Positions 34,043 through 43,349 of a stretch of 64,000 nt of DNA are shown piece by piece. The translations under genes were made by a program, and so were the position numbers. Below the pieces are notes generated by a model that did no database searches, was not told where the DNA came from, and saw only the letters and a program-made list of their open reading frames with translations. Position 1 is the stretch's first letter; each line of letters opens with the position of its first letter. The stretch is from Spirochaetota bacterium. Its GTDB lineage: Bacteria > Spirochaetota > Spirochaetia > Treponematales > UBA12059. The stretch is from NCBI GenBank assembly GCA_022703505.1, contig JAKLDN010000001.1:124001-188000 (forward strand). Direction: 5' to 3'.

Positions 34043-35410
34043 CTATCGGACGAGGACCACCTGCAGGTCGCAGACGTTCGTGTTGGTGGGCCCGGTGCGT
34101 AAAAGGCCGCCGATCCGGTCGAAGAAGGGATAGGAGTCGTTGGCCGCCAGGTAGTCCCGGGGCTTGAGCCCCGCGCCTCGGGCGGCTTCCAGGAGACCTG
34201 TATCCGCGAAGGCCCCCGCGGCGTCCGTCGGCCCGTCGTTTCCGTCCGTGCCCGCCGAGAGGAAGCAGACCCGCTGGGCGAGCCGTCCCTCCGCGTCGGA
34301 AAGGCCCGCCAGGAAGGACAGGGCCATCTCCTGGTTGCGTCCCCCCGTGCCGGTCCCCCGCAGGGTGACCGTGGTCTCCCCCCCGGCGATGAGGCAGGCG
34401 GGCCTGCTCCGGGGCGTCCCGTCGGCGGCGCAGTCCAGGGCCATGCCCAGGTAGGCCCGGGCGATCTCCCGGGCTTCCCCGGTGATCCGGGACCCCAGGT
34501 AGAGGGTACGGTACCCGAGCTGACGGGCCCGGGCCGCCGCGGCCATGGCCGCCCGGCGGTTCGAGCCCAGCACGATGTTGGCGACCGACCGGAAGATCCC
34601 GTCCCCGGGCTTGGGGGTGTCCGGCAGGAGGCCGGCCGCCCCGTCCCGGAGCAGGTCGGCCGCGGCGGCGGGGATCTTCTTCTCGATCCCGAAGCGCCGG
34701 ATGATCCCCAGGGCGTCGGCCCAGGTGCTCGGGTCGGGGACCGTCGGCCCCGAGGCGATGGAGGCCAGCTCGTCCCCCACGACGTCGGAGAGGATGAGGG
34801 ACACGACGGAGGCCGGGGCCAGGATTTCCGCCAGGCGCCCGCCCTTGACCGCGGACAGGTGACGGCGGACCGCGTTGATCTCCCGGATGTCCGCCCCGCA
34901 GGCCAGGAGCTCCCGGGTGACCGCGGCCTTGTCCGCCAGGGAGAGGGTCCGGCCGTCCCGGTCGTAGGGGGCGCAGAGGATGGCGGATCCACCGCCCGAG
35001 ACGAGCACCAGGACCAGGGTCCGCTCGTCCGCCCCGCGGGCGGCCTCCATCACGGCCCGGGCGGCCCGTACGGAGGTTTCATCCGGCACGGGATGGGCGG
35101 CCTCCAGGATGCGCACCCGATCGCAGGGCTCCGCGTGGCCCGCCTTGACGGCCACCACCCCGCCGGACAGGCGCTTCCCCAGGACCTCCTCGGCCCCCCG
35201 GGCCATCCGGGCTCCGGCCTTTCCGTAGCCCAGGACCAGGATCCGGTCGAAACGGCCGAGGTCCCAGGAGAGGGGACGGCCGCCTGCGGCCAGCGTCAGG
35301 CGACCTTCCTCCGGTTTCAGCGCGTCCCGGACCATAGGCCGGGGATCCACGCTGGCCACGCCCGCGGCGAAGATATCAGTCGCATCCTTCCTCAGGCGGG
35401 CGTGGTCCAC
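34043..35410 (-). CDS. Glycerate 2-kinase (GckA/MOFRL family)
   Basis: A 455-residue enzyme that phosphorylates D-glycerate to 2-phosphoglycerate with ATP. Family blocks are ILVLGYGKAGARMA, AAHPVPDETS, VLVSGGGSAILCAP, INAVRRHLSAVKGGRLA, LSDVVGDELASIASGPT, LIAGGETTVTLRG and the MOFRL end GTDGNDGPTDAAGAFAD. The older name 'hydroxypyruvate reductase TtuD' is misleading. It follows the GntP permease by ten bases in a glycerate operon. Confidence 0.92.
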   Translation of the reverse strand: MDHARLRKDATDIFAAGVASVDPRPMVRDALKPEEGRLTLAAGGRPLSWDLGRFDRILVLGYGKAGARMARGAEEVLGKRLSGGVVAVKAGHAEPCDRVRILEAAHPVPDETSVRAARAVMEAARGADERTLVLVLVSGGGSAILCAPYDRDGRTLSLADKAAVTRELLACGADIREINAVRRHLSAVKGGRLAEILAPASVVSLILSDVVGDELASIASGPTVPDPSTWADALGIIRRFGIEKKIPAAAADLLRDGAAGLLPDTPKPGDGIFRSVANIVLGSNRRAAMAAAARARQLGYRTLYLGSRITGEAREIARAYLGMALDCAADGTPRSRPACLIAGGETTVTLRGTGTGGRNQEMALSFLAGLSDAEGRLAQRVCFLSAGTDGNDGPTDAAGAFADTGLLEAARGAGLKPRDYLAANDSYPFFDRIGGLLRTGPTNTNVCDLQVVLVR

Positions 35411-35420
35411 GGCGGGTTCC

Positions 35421-36752
35421 TTACACGAACAGGGACATCACGGCGACGACGAGAGCCGCCACGACACCTTCCACCGCGGTGGCGCTGGAATAAGCCTTGT
35501 AGGCGGTGTTCACGGACATCCCGGAGAACTGGGAGACCACCCAGAAGTAGGAGTCGTTGGCGTGGGACACCACCATGGCACCGGCCCCGATGGCCACGAC
35601 CGCCAGGGCGGGATCCAGGCCGATGCTGGCCATCATGGGGGCCAGGATCGTGGAGGTGGTTATGATGGCCACCGTGGAGGACCCCTGGGCGGTCTTGAGG
35701 GCCGCGGCGATGATGAAGGGCAGGAAGACCCCGAGGGACAGGCTGGTGAGGTTCCCCTTGAGGAATTCCACGATGGGGCTGGCGGCGATCATGGCGCCGA
35801 AGGAGCCGCCCGCCGCGGTGATGACCAGGATGATGGCGGAGTCCTTGATCCCCTGGCCCAGCCAACCGTCCACGGCCTTGCCGAGCTCGCCCTTCTTGAC
35901 CAGGAGCAGGCTGCAGAAGACGCCGATCATGAGGGCCGTGACGGGGTCGCCGATGAAGCGGATGAGCTTCTGCAGGGACTGGTCCCCGAAGGGCTTGGAG
36001 GGGAATTCCGCAACGCTCTTCAGGAGAATGAGAACGATGGGAAGCACGATGGGCAGGAAGGAGAGGAAGGTGCTGGGGAGTTTGCCGTATTTCTTCACGA
36101 TGTCGCTGTAGGACTCCTCGACATCCGGCTCGATCTGGTACTTCTTGGCCACCTTGGTCGCCCAGAACAGACCCGCAAGGGACGCGGGCACCGCGGCGAT
36201 GAGGCCGAAGAGGATCACCCGGCCCAGGTCCGCGGAGAGGGCGCCCGCCGCGGCGATGGGACCCGGGGTGGGGGGCACCATGGTGTGGGTGGCGTAGAGG
36301 CCCGTGGCCAGGGCCACGGCCATGACCGCCATGGAAGTTCCGGTCTCCTTGGCCAGGGCCTTGTTCAGGGGGTTCAGGATGACGTAGCCGGAGTCGCAGA
36401 ACACCGGGATGGACACCACGTAGCCCGCGGCGTTCATGGCCAGGGGGGCGCGGTTCTTGCCCACCAGCTTCAGGATGGCCTGGGTCATGGACAGGGCCGC
36501 CCCGGTCTTCTCCAGGATCGTGCCCATGATGGTGCCGGCCACGATGACGATGCCGATGTTCGTCAGGGTGCCGCCGAACCCGGTCTTGATCTTGCCCACC
36601 ACGTCCAGGGCGGGCAGTCCGATGGCCAGGCCGAAGGCGAAGGCCACGCCGATCAGGACGAGGAAGGCGTTCACCTTGTATTTCCCCGTCAGGAATACGA
36701 TGGCCACCACCGCGACCACCAGCAAAAGCAGAGCTACCGTTCCGGATACCAT
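35421..36752 (-). CDS. GntP-family permease (glycerate/gluconate type)
   Basis: A 443-residue membrane protein with about twelve helices. Family marks are GKIKTGFGGTLTNIGIVIVA, GTIMGTILEKTGAA, ATHTMVPPTPGPIAAAG and GAMVVSHANDSYFWVVSQF. GntP members import gluconate or related sugar acids with protons. With glycerate kinase and a CdaR regulator beside it, D-glycerate is the likely substrate (inference). Confidence 0.9.
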   Translation of the reverse strand: MVSGTVALLLLVVAVVAIVFLTGKYKVNAFLVLIGVAFAFGLAIGLPALDVVGKIKTGFGGTLTNIGIVIVAGTIMGTILEKTGAALSMTQAILKLVGKNRAPLAMNAAGYVVSIPVFCDSGYVILNPLNKALAKETGTSMAVMAVALATGLYATHTMVPPTPGPIAAAGALSADLGRVILFGLIAAVPASLAGLFWATKVAKKYQIEPDVEESYSDIVKKYGKLPSTFLSFLPIVLPIVLILLKSVAEFPSKPFGDQSLQKLIRFIGDPVTALMIGVFCSLLLVKKGELGKAVDGWLGQGIKDSAIILVITAAGGSFGAMIAASPIVEFLKGNLTSLSLGVFLPFIIAAALKTAQGSSTVAIITTSTILAPMMASIGLDPALAVVAIGAGAMVVSHANDSYFWVVSQFSGMSVNTAYKAYSSATAVEGVVAALVVAVMSLFV

Positions 36753-36833
36753 GGGCTCCTCCTTGGGTAAGGCGAGAATGGATGATTCTAAGACCGGAAT
36801 CCGGCTTTGGTCACTGGGAACTGCGCATCCGTT

Positions 36834-38093
36834 TCAAAGATGCTCCTGTGCATCTTGCACAGTACCGCCCCGCAATTTCAGATAGGCCGCCATGGACCGG
36901 GAGAGGGACAGTGCGCCGGCGTCGGCCCGGGGGTCGCAACCCAGGAAGGAGGACAACCTCGCGAGCCGGGCGGAGAGAGTGTTGCGGTGGACACCCAGCC
37001 GGGCCGCGGCCTCCTTCGCGTTGAATCCCGAGGCTTCCAGGGCTTTTAAGGTGGGGGCCAGGGTCCGTCGGAGCTCCGCGGGCGCCCGGGCCGCGATCGA
37101 GGCCAGGGCGTCGTCCAGGACGATCCGGGGAGTCCGGGCCAGGAAATAGTCGTCCAGGTGGTCCAGGATCAGGACCGGCCCGTCCCCGGGGGGGACGGGG
37201 AACCGGGAGGCCAGCCACAGGGCCTGGCGGTAGCTCCCGCGATACCGGGAGAAGTCGCCTTGGGGGGAACCGGCAAAGCACGTCACCTTGGGGATGCCGG
37301 CCGCCCGGGAGAAGGCCCCGCAGTACGCCTGGACCTCCCCGCGGTAGGCGGCCAGGATGCCCGGGACCCGCTCCTCCGGAGCCTCGACCCTCTCGGTGCC
37401 CAGCCTGCGGAACACCAGGAGGGACCCGTCTGGCAGGGCGCTGGCTATATCCTGGGCGTCATGGGCGCCCCGGGCCTTGGCCTGGGCCAGGGCATCCTCG
37501 GGCCCCTTGCCCGGGGGCAGCCTGAGGAGGAGCGCTGCGCGTTCGATCGCCGGGTCGTAGCCCAGCTTGCCGGCCAAGGCCAGCACGGCGGATTCGGGGA
37601 CGGCTTCCTCGTACAGGAGGTAGGCCATCAGGGAGGACTTGCGGGTCCTGCGGTTCAGGACCGCCTCCCGCATGGACTCTAGCTCGATCATGGACTCCAC
37701 GCTGGTCTTGACCGCCTGGGCCAGGTCCCCCACGACCTGGGGATCCCCGGTCACCCCGACCACCCCCAGCACCTCCCCCCGGACTTCCAGGGGCAGGTTC
37801 ACCCCGGGCTTCGTGCCCTCGGGCAGGTGGTCCCCGGGGGAGATCCTCTCCTCCCGGCTTCCGGATTCCAGGAGGTGACGGGCCGCTGCGTGATAGGTTC
37901 CGACCCGGGCCGGGTCCCGGCTGGCTATGATGACCCCCTCCCGGTCCATGATGTTGATGTTGTAGTCCAGGCGCTCCCCGAGCTTGCGCAGGAAGGCGCC
38001 GGCCGTCTCCGCGTCCAGGCGGAGCCGCTCCCCCGGGGTTGCCGGATTGGAGGTACCGCCCGAGGCTTCCCGATCAGGGGACATCCCGGACAT
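36834..38093 (-). CDS. CdaR-family transcriptional activator (sugar diacid/glycerate regulator)
   Basis: A 419-residue protein. The N-terminal diacid-recognition domain covers about residues 25-155 (LDYNINIMDREGVIIASRD, GVNLPLEVRGEVLGVVGVTG). A GGDEF-like middle domain and a PucR-type helix-turn-helix (FNAKEAAARLGVHRNTLSA) end the protein. CdaR members activate glucarate/galactarate/glycerate genes, and glycerate or 2-phosphoglycerate is a known effector type. The start is at 38093 after GGGAAGG. Its first 20 bases overlap the ferredoxin gene. The next gene begins 81 bases downstream. Confidence 0.88.
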   Translation of the reverse strand: MSGMSPDREASGGTSNPATPGERLRLDAETAGAFLRKLGERLDYNINIMDREGVIIASRDPARVGTYHAAARHLLESGSREERISPGDHLPEGTKPGVNLPLEVRGEVLGVVGVTGDPQVVGDLAQAVKTSVESMIELESMREAVLNRRTRKSSLMAYLLYEEAVPESAVLALAGKLGYDPAIERAALLLRLPPGKGPEDALAQAKARGAHDAQDIASALPDGSLLVFRRLGTERVEAPEERVPGILAAYRGEVQAYCGAFSRAAGIPKVTCFAGSPQGDFSRYRGSYRQALWLASRFPVPPGDGPVLILDHLDDYFLARTPRIVLDDALASIAARAPAELRRTLAPTLKALEASGFNAKEAAARLGVHRNTLSARLARLSSFLGCDPRADAGALSLSRSMAAYLKLRGGTVQDAQEHL

Positions 38094-39186
38094 TCCTTCC
38101 CGGCTGGAACCCCGGCGCCCGGTACCGGCCGAACCTCTGCGTGAAGCCCCGGGAGAAGAGGGAGCCGAAGGCCCCGCTTCGTTCCAGGGCGCGCAGGACC
38201 GCGTCCAGGGGTCCCGCCTGAAGGAGGCTGAACCCGAGATAGAGGGCCAGGCCGGCCGCGAAAGCGCCGATCCCGCCCGACCGCCCGCCCCGCCCGGATG
38301 CGGTTTCCAGGAGGGCGCGGGCCGCGGGGCCCGACAGGAAGAGGGCCGCGACGTTCAGACCCAGCACCAGGACCAGTCGGGCGTAGGAGGTCTGGATGGC
38401 CCGCTCGGGGCAGAGGTTGATGCAGCGGTTGCAGCCGGAGCACGCCGTGGTCCAGGCGGGCCGGGCTCCGGTCATGCGGATCGCCGCGGACGGGCAGGTC
38501 CGGGCGCAGAGCCCGCAGGAGGTGCAGGATCCGTCCGCGACGAAGAGCCGGGCCAGGAGGCGGCGGCCGAAGGTCCGGAACCCTCGGGCCAGGAGGGGGC
38601 CGAGCGCGCGGGAGACGGGTCCGCGCCGTACCGAGCCGGCCGGGAGCCCGGGAGAGTCCGTTCCGCCGCCGGCCAGGGCGGCGGCCAGGCGGACGCCGAA
38701 CTCCCGGGCTTGCCCGTCACCCAGGCTCGTCATGGCAGCCCGGGCCGCCTCATCCTCGGGGGGCGAAACTTGGGTCCAGTTTTCCGGATAACTGGCCTCT
38801 ACCGATCCGACCGGAACGGCGCCTTTCCGGACCAGGATCCGGAGGGCTTCCGGAACCGCGGTCCCGCTCCAGCCGTTCACGACCCGACCCTTCGCGGCGG
38901 TCGCCCCGCAGGCGCAGAGGACGGCGGCCCGAAGTCCGGGGAGCCCGGGCAGGGAGCGAAGGGCCCGGAGGACGGGCCGGGGCGCGGAAAAGCCCAGGGC
39001 CGGGAACCCCAGCACCAGAAGGTCGTTCTCCCGAAGGCACTGCAGGGCGGAACCCAGGGACGGTCCTCCGGCGCGGATCTCGAGCCACTCCGCCTCCCAC
39101 CCCGAGGCCTCTAGCCCCTCGGCGACCTTCTCCAGCGCCCTCAGGGTGTTCCCGGTCCCCGTGTAGTACGCGAACAACGCCTTCAT
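38074..39186 (-). CDS. EFR1-family flavodoxin-ferredoxin fusion protein
   Basis: A 370-residue protein. The N-terminal flavodoxin-like domain starts AYYTGTGNTLRALEKV and spans about 165 residues. A cysteine pair follows in VLCACG. Two [4Fe-4S] motifs lie at CTSCGLCARTCPS and CSGCNRCINLCPE. The C-terminal third has hydrophobic segments (VLVLGLNVAALFL and IGAFAAGLALYLGFSLL), so it is probably membrane-attached. Such EFR1 proteins are of unknown redox role in anaerobes. Overlap with cdaR implies cotranscription with the glycerate genes. Confidence 0.85.
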   Translation of the reverse strand: MKALFAYYTGTGNTLRALEKVAEGLEASGWEAEWLEIRAGGPSLGSALQCLRENDLLVLGFPALGFSAPRPVLRALRSLPGLPGLRAAVLCACGATAAKGRVVNGWSGTAVPEALRILVRKGAVPVGSVEASYPENWTQVSPPEDEAARAAMTSLGDGQAREFGVRLAAALAGGGTDSPGLPAGSVRRGPVSRALGPLLARGFRTFGRRLLARLFVADGSCTSCGLCARTCPSAAIRMTGARPAWTTACSGCNRCINLCPERAIQTSYARLVLVLGLNVAALFLSGPAARALLETASGRGGRSGGIGAFAAGLALYLGFSLLQAGPLDAVLRALERSGAFGSLFSRGFTQRFGRYRAPGFQPGRNVRDVP

Positions 39187-39260
39187 CCGCCCCTTCCTCC
39201 GATCGGCACTCGCCGCGCACAGAGTACCACGGGGGCCGGGATTTGTCCGGAATCACGCCC

Positions 39261-39289
39261 TTGACTTACGCGGGGTGCCGGAGTATGCC
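39261..39289 (+). promoter_or_regulatory. Promoter of the DUF523/DUF1722 gene
   Basis: TTGACT (39261-39266) and TATGCC (39284-39289) are 17 bp apart and end 25 bases before the ATG; GAAGGAG follows as ribosome site. Confidence 0.5.
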
Positions 39290-39314
39290 GATACGGGTAT
39301 CCGAAGGAGCCGCC

Positions 39315-40319
39315 ATGCACCCACGCCCCAAGCTCTTCGTTTCCCGCTGTCTCGGGTTCGAGGCCTGCCGCTACAACGGCGCGGTCATCGAGGATCCCCT
39401 GGTCGCCAAGCTGGCCGGCTTTTGCGACGTCACGACGGCCTGCCCCGAAAAGGACACGGGCCTGGGGGTTCCCCGGGATCCCGTACGCCTGGCCCGTGCG
39501 GGAGGCGGGATTCGGATGATCCAGCCCGCCTCGGGCCGGGACCATACGGACGCCATGACGGCCTTCTGCGCGGCCAAGGCCGCGGAGCTGGCCGGGACGG
39601 CCCCCGGATCGGCCCGCCCGCCCGAGGGCCTTCCCGCCGTGGACGGTGCGGTGCTCAAGTCCCGGTCACCCTCCTGCGGAATGAAGGACGTGAAGGTCTA
39701 CCGCTCCACGGAGCCGGGAGCCATGGCGGACGTCGGGATCGGGCTTTTCGGGCAAGCGGTCCTGTCCGCCCTGGGCGGGGCCCCCGTGGAGGACGAGGGC
39801 CGCCTCAAGAACTACACGATCCGGGAACATTTCCTGTCCGGCCTCTTCGCCCGGGCCCGGTTCCGCGCCGTCGCCGAGTCCGGAGGTCCCCGGGAGCTCT
39901 CGGAGTTCCAGGCCCGGCACAAACTCCTCTTCCTGGCGGTCAATCAGGCGTCCATGCGCAGACTCGGCCGGATCGCGGCCAACCTGGAAAGACACCCCTT
40001 CCCGGCGGTCCTGTCGGAGTACGGGGCGGAACTGGGCACGATGTTCGGGAGCCCGGCCAAGCCGGGGGGCGTCATCAACACGGCCCTGCACGCCTTCGGC
40101 GGCTTCTCGGAGCGCCTGTCGCCGTTGGAACGGAAGTACTTCCTGGACGCCGTCGAGGAGTACCGGGACGAGCGCATCCCCGCCTCCGCCCTCTTCACCC
40201 TGCTCAAGGCCTGGGCCGTCCGCTTCGAGGTGCGCTACCTCCTGGACCAGGTCTTCCTGGACCCCTTCCCCAAGGAACTGGTGGAAATCACGGATTCCGG
40301 GAAGGGTCGGGACCGATAG
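39315..40319 (+). CDS. DUF523 and DUF1722 (YbgA-like) domain protein
   Basis: A 334-residue protein with start ATG 39315 after GAAGGAGCC. DUF523 covers about residues 1-155, with cysteines in SRCLGFEACRYNG, VTTACPEK and SPSCGMKDV. DUF1722 covers about 185-320 (FQARHKLLFLAVNQASMRRL and ERKYFLDAVEEYR). The arrangement is widespread, often near photolyase or stress genes. The biochemical function is not known to me; the cysteines suggest thiol or metal chemistry (DUF523 has been linked to thiouracil desulfuration). Confidence 0.85.
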   Translation: MHPRPKLFVSRCLGFEACRYNGAVIEDPLVAKLAGFCDVTTACPEKDTGLGVPRDPVRLARAGGGIRMIQPASGRDHTDAMTAFCAAKAAELAGTAPGSARPPEGLPAVDGAVLKSRSPSCGMKDVKVYRSTEPGAMADVGIGLFGQAVLSALGGAPVEDEGRLKNYTIREHFLSGLFARARFRAVAESGGPRELSEFQARHKLLFLAVNQASMRRLGRIAANLERHPFPAVLSEYGAELGTMFGSPAKPGGVINTALHAFGGFSERLSPLERKYFLDAVEEYRDERIPASALFTLLKAWAVRFEVRYLLDQVFLDPFPKELVEITDSGKGRDR

Positions 40320-40368
40320 GTCGCCGATCCGGACGGAGCGGACGCCAGGCGTTGGCCGCGCGCCTCCC

Positions 40369-41181
40369 TCAGGCCCCGGGTTCCCAGAGAAAAGCGGAGG
40401 CCTTCTTTCCCAGCACGGTCCAGGACCAGGACCGCGATGCCGGCCGGCCGCCGAACCCGGCGCAGACGTGGAGGGGCAGGAGGTGCTCCTCCCGGGGATG
40501 GCAGTACCGGGCGTGGGGGGCCCGCTCCCACTCCGCCAGCCTTCGATCCCGCTCGCCGGCCGGAAGGTCCGGGGAGGCGCAGGTTTCCGTGAGCCAGGCC
40601 TGGAAGGCTTCGTTTCGGGGATCGGGACTCCCCGGGGCGGCCGAGAAGAACTCCCTCATGTTGTGGAAAGAAAACCCCGAACCCAGGATCAAGAGGTCCT
40701 CCCCTTGCAGGGCCGTCAGGGCCCGGCCCAGGTCGAGGTGGGCGCGGGGTTCCAGGCCGCGGATCAGGGAGACCTGGACGCACGGGACGTCCGCCCCGGG
40801 GTACATCAGGGCCAGGGGCACGAAGACCCCGTGGTCGAATCCGCGTGCCTCCTCGGGCCGGGCGGGGATCCCCGCGGCGGACAGGGTTTCCAGGATCCGG
40901 CCGGCAAGGGCGGGATCCCCCGGGGCGGGATACCGGATCCGGTAGGCTTCCTCGGGGAAGCCGTAATAGTCGTAGAGGAGCTCCGGTGCGGGCCCGCCGA
41001 TCACCCGGACCTCGGGCTCTTCCCAGTGGGCGCTGACCACGAGGATCGCGGACGGACGGCCGAGATCCCGGCCGAGTCCCCGGAGACCCCCGACCAGCTC
41101 CGCGTGGCCGGGATCGCCCAGGAGGGGCAGGGGGCCGCCTCCGTGGGGAATGTACAGGGCGCGGGCTCGAGGCATGCTCAT
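40369..41181 (-). CDS. LigB/YgiD-type extradiol dioxygenase family protein
   Basis: A 270-residue enzyme. The start at 41181 is supported by GGAGGTCCCC. Metal-ligand regions are YIPHGGGPLPLLGDPGH, VSAHWEEP, ARGFDHGVFVPL and CHPREEHLLPL. Relatives include 4,5-DOPA dioxygenase (YgiD) of bacteria and plants. In an anaerobe the physiological substrate is unclear, because the known reaction needs oxygen. It is coded alone, divergent from the membrane protein gene. Confidence 0.85.
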   Translation of the reverse strand: MSMPRARALYIPHGGGPLPLLGDPGHAELVGGLRGLGRDLGRPSAILVVSAHWEEPEVRVIGGPAPELLYDYYGFPEEAYRIRYPAPGDPALAGRILETLSAAGIPARPEEARGFDHGVFVPLALMYPGADVPCVQVSLIRGLEPRAHLDLGRALTALQGEDLLILGSGFSFHNMREFFSAAPGSPDPRNEAFQAWLTETCASPDLPAGERDRRLAEWERAPHARYCHPREEHLLPLHVCAGFGGRPASRSWSWTVLGKKASAFLWEPGA

Positions 41182-41262
41182 GGGGACCTCCTTGATCGAA
41201 GCTCGGCCCGGACGCCGTTCCTCAATATCCCGTGGATTCTCGCACCAAACGATGAGATGATC

Positions 41263-41268
41263 TATACT
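41263..41268 (+). promoter_or_regulatory. -10 box before the membrane protein gene
   Basis: TATACT is 18 bases before the ATG at 41287; no matching -35 is clear. Confidence 0.35.
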
Positions 41269-41286
41269 GACCCGAGGAGTCAGCAT

Positions 41287-42024
41287 ATGAAACCTCTCGT
41301 CCTGCTAAGAACCCTCGTCCGGACCGCCGGCATCCTGGCCGGGGCATTCCTGGTGTTCACGGGTCTCGCGAACCTGCCCCGGATGTTCCTGGGCATCGGC
41401 GTCATCCTAGCCGGCCTTGGCCTCGGGGCTCTCGTGAACGCGGCTCTCCGGAAAGCCGGGCAGTACATCCCGCCCGAGATCGTCGCGGATCCCGGAATCC
41501 GAAACCCCGTCCTCCGCTTTCTGATCCAGCCGGAAATTCTCATCGTGGTCTTCGGCTTCTTCTTCAATTTCTTCTGGGAGGTTTCCCAGATCCCCCTGTA
41601 CGAGGGGATCAACCGGGGCATCCCCTACTTCGGGGAGAACACGGTGGAGATGAAGCTCTTCTTCGTCCGGACCTTCTGGCGGGCCGCCTTCCTCGACGCC
41701 CTGCTCCTGGTCGGTGCCCACCTCCTGACCCTGGCGATCCTGAGGGAACGATTCTGGTTCTCCAAGGGAGGGCGGCTCTTCGGTATCCGTTCCCTTACCG
41801 TCCGCCCCTGGGTCGGCTTCGGGATCTCCACCCTCATCTGCGTGGCCTTCCTGATCTACCTGGAGATCAGCGCCTTCGATCAGGGCCTCTGGGCCTACTC
41901 CCGCCTGATGCCGACCTTGTTCACGAAAATCGGCCTGACGCCCGTAGGAGGCCTCCTGGTCAGTCCGACCCTGGTGTTCCTGCTGACCCGGAGGGTAAGT
42001 CGACCGGGGCCGCCGCTGTCTTGA
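41287..42024 (+). CDS. Integral membrane protein of unknown function
   Basis: A 245-residue protein with start ATG 41287 after CGAGGAG. It has about six hydrophobic helices: two at the N-terminus (ILAGAFLVFTGLANL and GVILAGLGLGALVNAAL), then ILIVVFGFFFNFFWEVSQIP, a helix near LLLVGAHLLTLAIL, and two near the end. The block FNFFWEVSQIPLYEG is well conserved in a family I have seen but cannot name. Its stop overlaps the TTG start of the GNAT gene. Confidence 0.75.
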   Translation: MKPLVLLRTLVRTAGILAGAFLVFTGLANLPRMFLGIGVILAGLGLGALVNAALRKAGQYIPPEIVADPGIRNPVLRFLIQPEILIVVFGFFFNFFWEVSQIPLYEGINRGIPYFGENTVEMKLFFVRTFWRAAFLDALLLVGAHLLTLAILRERFWFSKGGRLFGIRSLTVRPWVGFGISTLICVAFLIYLEISAFDQGLWAYSRLMPTLFTKIGLTPVGGLLVSPTLVFLLTRRVSRPGPPLS

Positions 42025-42647
42025 CGGAGATCGAGATCCGGGACGGACGGCCGGAGGACGCGCCCGTGGCCGCCCTTTTGATCCGGGAAGCCGGGGACCG
42101 GCTCATGGACTTCCTGGCGGGATTCCGGGGCCGGGCGGCGACGGAAGAGGTTCTTGAAGGGCTCTGGAATCTCCCGGGTACCCGCTTCAGCCGGGAGGCC
42201 GCGCGGGTTGCCCTGACGGACGGCGAGCCGGCGGGCATCCTGGTCGGGTATCCCCGGGAGGCGATGGCGGGCCTGGACCTCGGGACGGGACGGGCCCTGC
42301 TGGGCCTGCGGGGTCTCGCCCTGGCGGCGGGGGTCCTCCGGCATCCCGTGCTTACCTGGCGCATGTCCACCCTGCCCGAGGCGGAACCGGGGGACTGGTA
42401 CATCTGCGTCCTGGCGACCCGGGAAGCCTGCCGCGGCAGAGGCATCGGGGCGGCCCTGCTCTCGGACGCCGAATCCCGGGCCCGGCGGCACGGCGCAGCG
42501 GCCCTCTCCCTGATGGTCTCCGAGGGCAACGCCCCGGCCCGATCCCTGTACGTGAAGTTCGGGTTCGAGGAACGGGGCCGCTTCACCGTGGCGGGCCGGA
42601 CGAGCCTGAGGATGGGGAAGGCCCTGGAAATGCTAGAGCCGCGGTAA
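42021..42647 (+). CDS. GNAT-family N-acetyltransferase
   Basis: A 208-residue protein with TTG start 42021, overlapping the preceding stop (TTGA). The acetyl-CoA motif is VLATREACRGRGIGAALL (RGRGIG), and ALSLMVSEGNAPARSLYVKF is followed by the FGFEERGRF end. The acceptor is unknown. Its last codons and the following DNA are repeated at the end of the nitrilase gene 1.9 kb downstream. The tail LRMGKALE is natural for a GNAT end, so this copy is likely the original. Confidence 0.83.
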   Translation: MTEIEIRDGRPEDAPVAALLIREAGDRLMDFLAGFRGRAATEEVLEGLWNLPGTRFSREAARVALTDGEPAGILVGYPREAMAGLDLGTGRALLGLRGLALAAGVLRHPVLTWRMSTLPEAEPGDWYICVLATREACRGRGIGAALLSDAESRARRHGAAALSLMVSEGNAPARSLYVKFGFEERGRFTVAGRTSLRMGKALEMLEPR

Positions 42648-42689
42648 GTATTCCCGACCTCATGAGCTTCGCTGTATCACAGGATTCGT
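42590..42689 (+). repeat. 100-bp direct repeat, copy 1 (3' end of GNAT gene)
   Basis: Direct alignment with 44527-44626 gives six mismatches in 100 bases. It covers the last 18 codons, the stop and about 42 bases after it. Coding for GRTSLRMGKALEMLEPR is identical in both copies. Confidence 0.9.
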
Positions 42690-42716
42690 TGGATTATGCG
42701 TATCGTGACGCCTTCC

Positions 42717-43349
42717 TCATCCCTCTTTGCCGGAATTCTTAAAAATCCCCTCGAACAGGAAGTCCACGTAGGCTCCGGCCAGGTCCCCGGGGGAAAGGCC
42801 CCGGGAATCCTCGAGCCAGGAAGCCGCGAGGCCCAGGATCATCATGGACAGGGCCCGGGCGGCCAGGGGTTCCGGAAGGGAGAGGCGGATCCCGGAGAGG
42901 CGGGCGAGTCGGGATTCTCGGAGGTAGGCTGAGAAATACTCTTCGATACCCAGGAAAACCCGGGAACCCGCGCGGCCCGAAAGCAGGGGACGGAAGAGGG
43001 AGGCATTGTCCTGCAAGACCCGAAAGAATCTCTCCACCCGGGCCCGGATCCGCTCCCGGGGACCCGAATCATCCGCCGGACGGGAACCCGTACGAGCCCG
43101 TCCGACGGACTCCGGATCGATCTCGGCCAGCAGTTCCCCCAGGTAGAGACCCAACCCCCGCTCCGCAAGGTCCTCCTTGTCCTCGAAGTGCCGGTAGAAG
43201 GTGGCCCGGTTGACCTCGGCCCGTTCCGCGATGGAGGCCACGGTGGAAGCGGGGCCGCCTCCTTCAGAGCAGAGGTCCAGGTATGCCTGGACTATGGCTC
43301 GCCGGGTCTTCCGGATCCTGGGATCCTCTTCGCGACCGTTCTCAGCCAT
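42717..43349 (-). CDS. TetR-family transcriptional regulator
   Basis: A 210-residue protein. The start at 43349 is preceded by CGGGAGGTACC. The N-terminal helix-turn-helix is STVASIAERAEVNRATFYRHF after RKTRRAIVQAYLDL. The C-terminal ligand domain is of the TetR_C type found in small regulators (ERFFRVLQDNASLFRPLL). It is divergent from the nitrilase gene across a 200-bp gap (43350-43549) that holds several short inverted repeats but no clear operator. Confidence 0.87.
   Translation of the reverse strand: MAENGREEDPRIRKTRRAIVQAYLDLCSEGGGPASTVASIAERAEVNRATFYRHFEDKEDLAERGLGLYLGELLAEIDPESVGRARTGSRPADDSGPRERIRARVERFFRVLQDNASLFRPLLSGRAGSRVFLGIEEYFSAYLRESRLARLSGIRLSLPEPLAARALSMMILGLAASWLEDSRGLSPGDLAGAYVDFLFEGIFKNSGKEG

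Noticed and set aside
36849-36861. 13-mer TGCATCTTGCACA identical to 6779-6791 in the marR-hgcAB promoter
   Set aside because: Here it is inside the coding end of cdaR, in frame with the conserved reading, and no promoter is near. Taken as chance.
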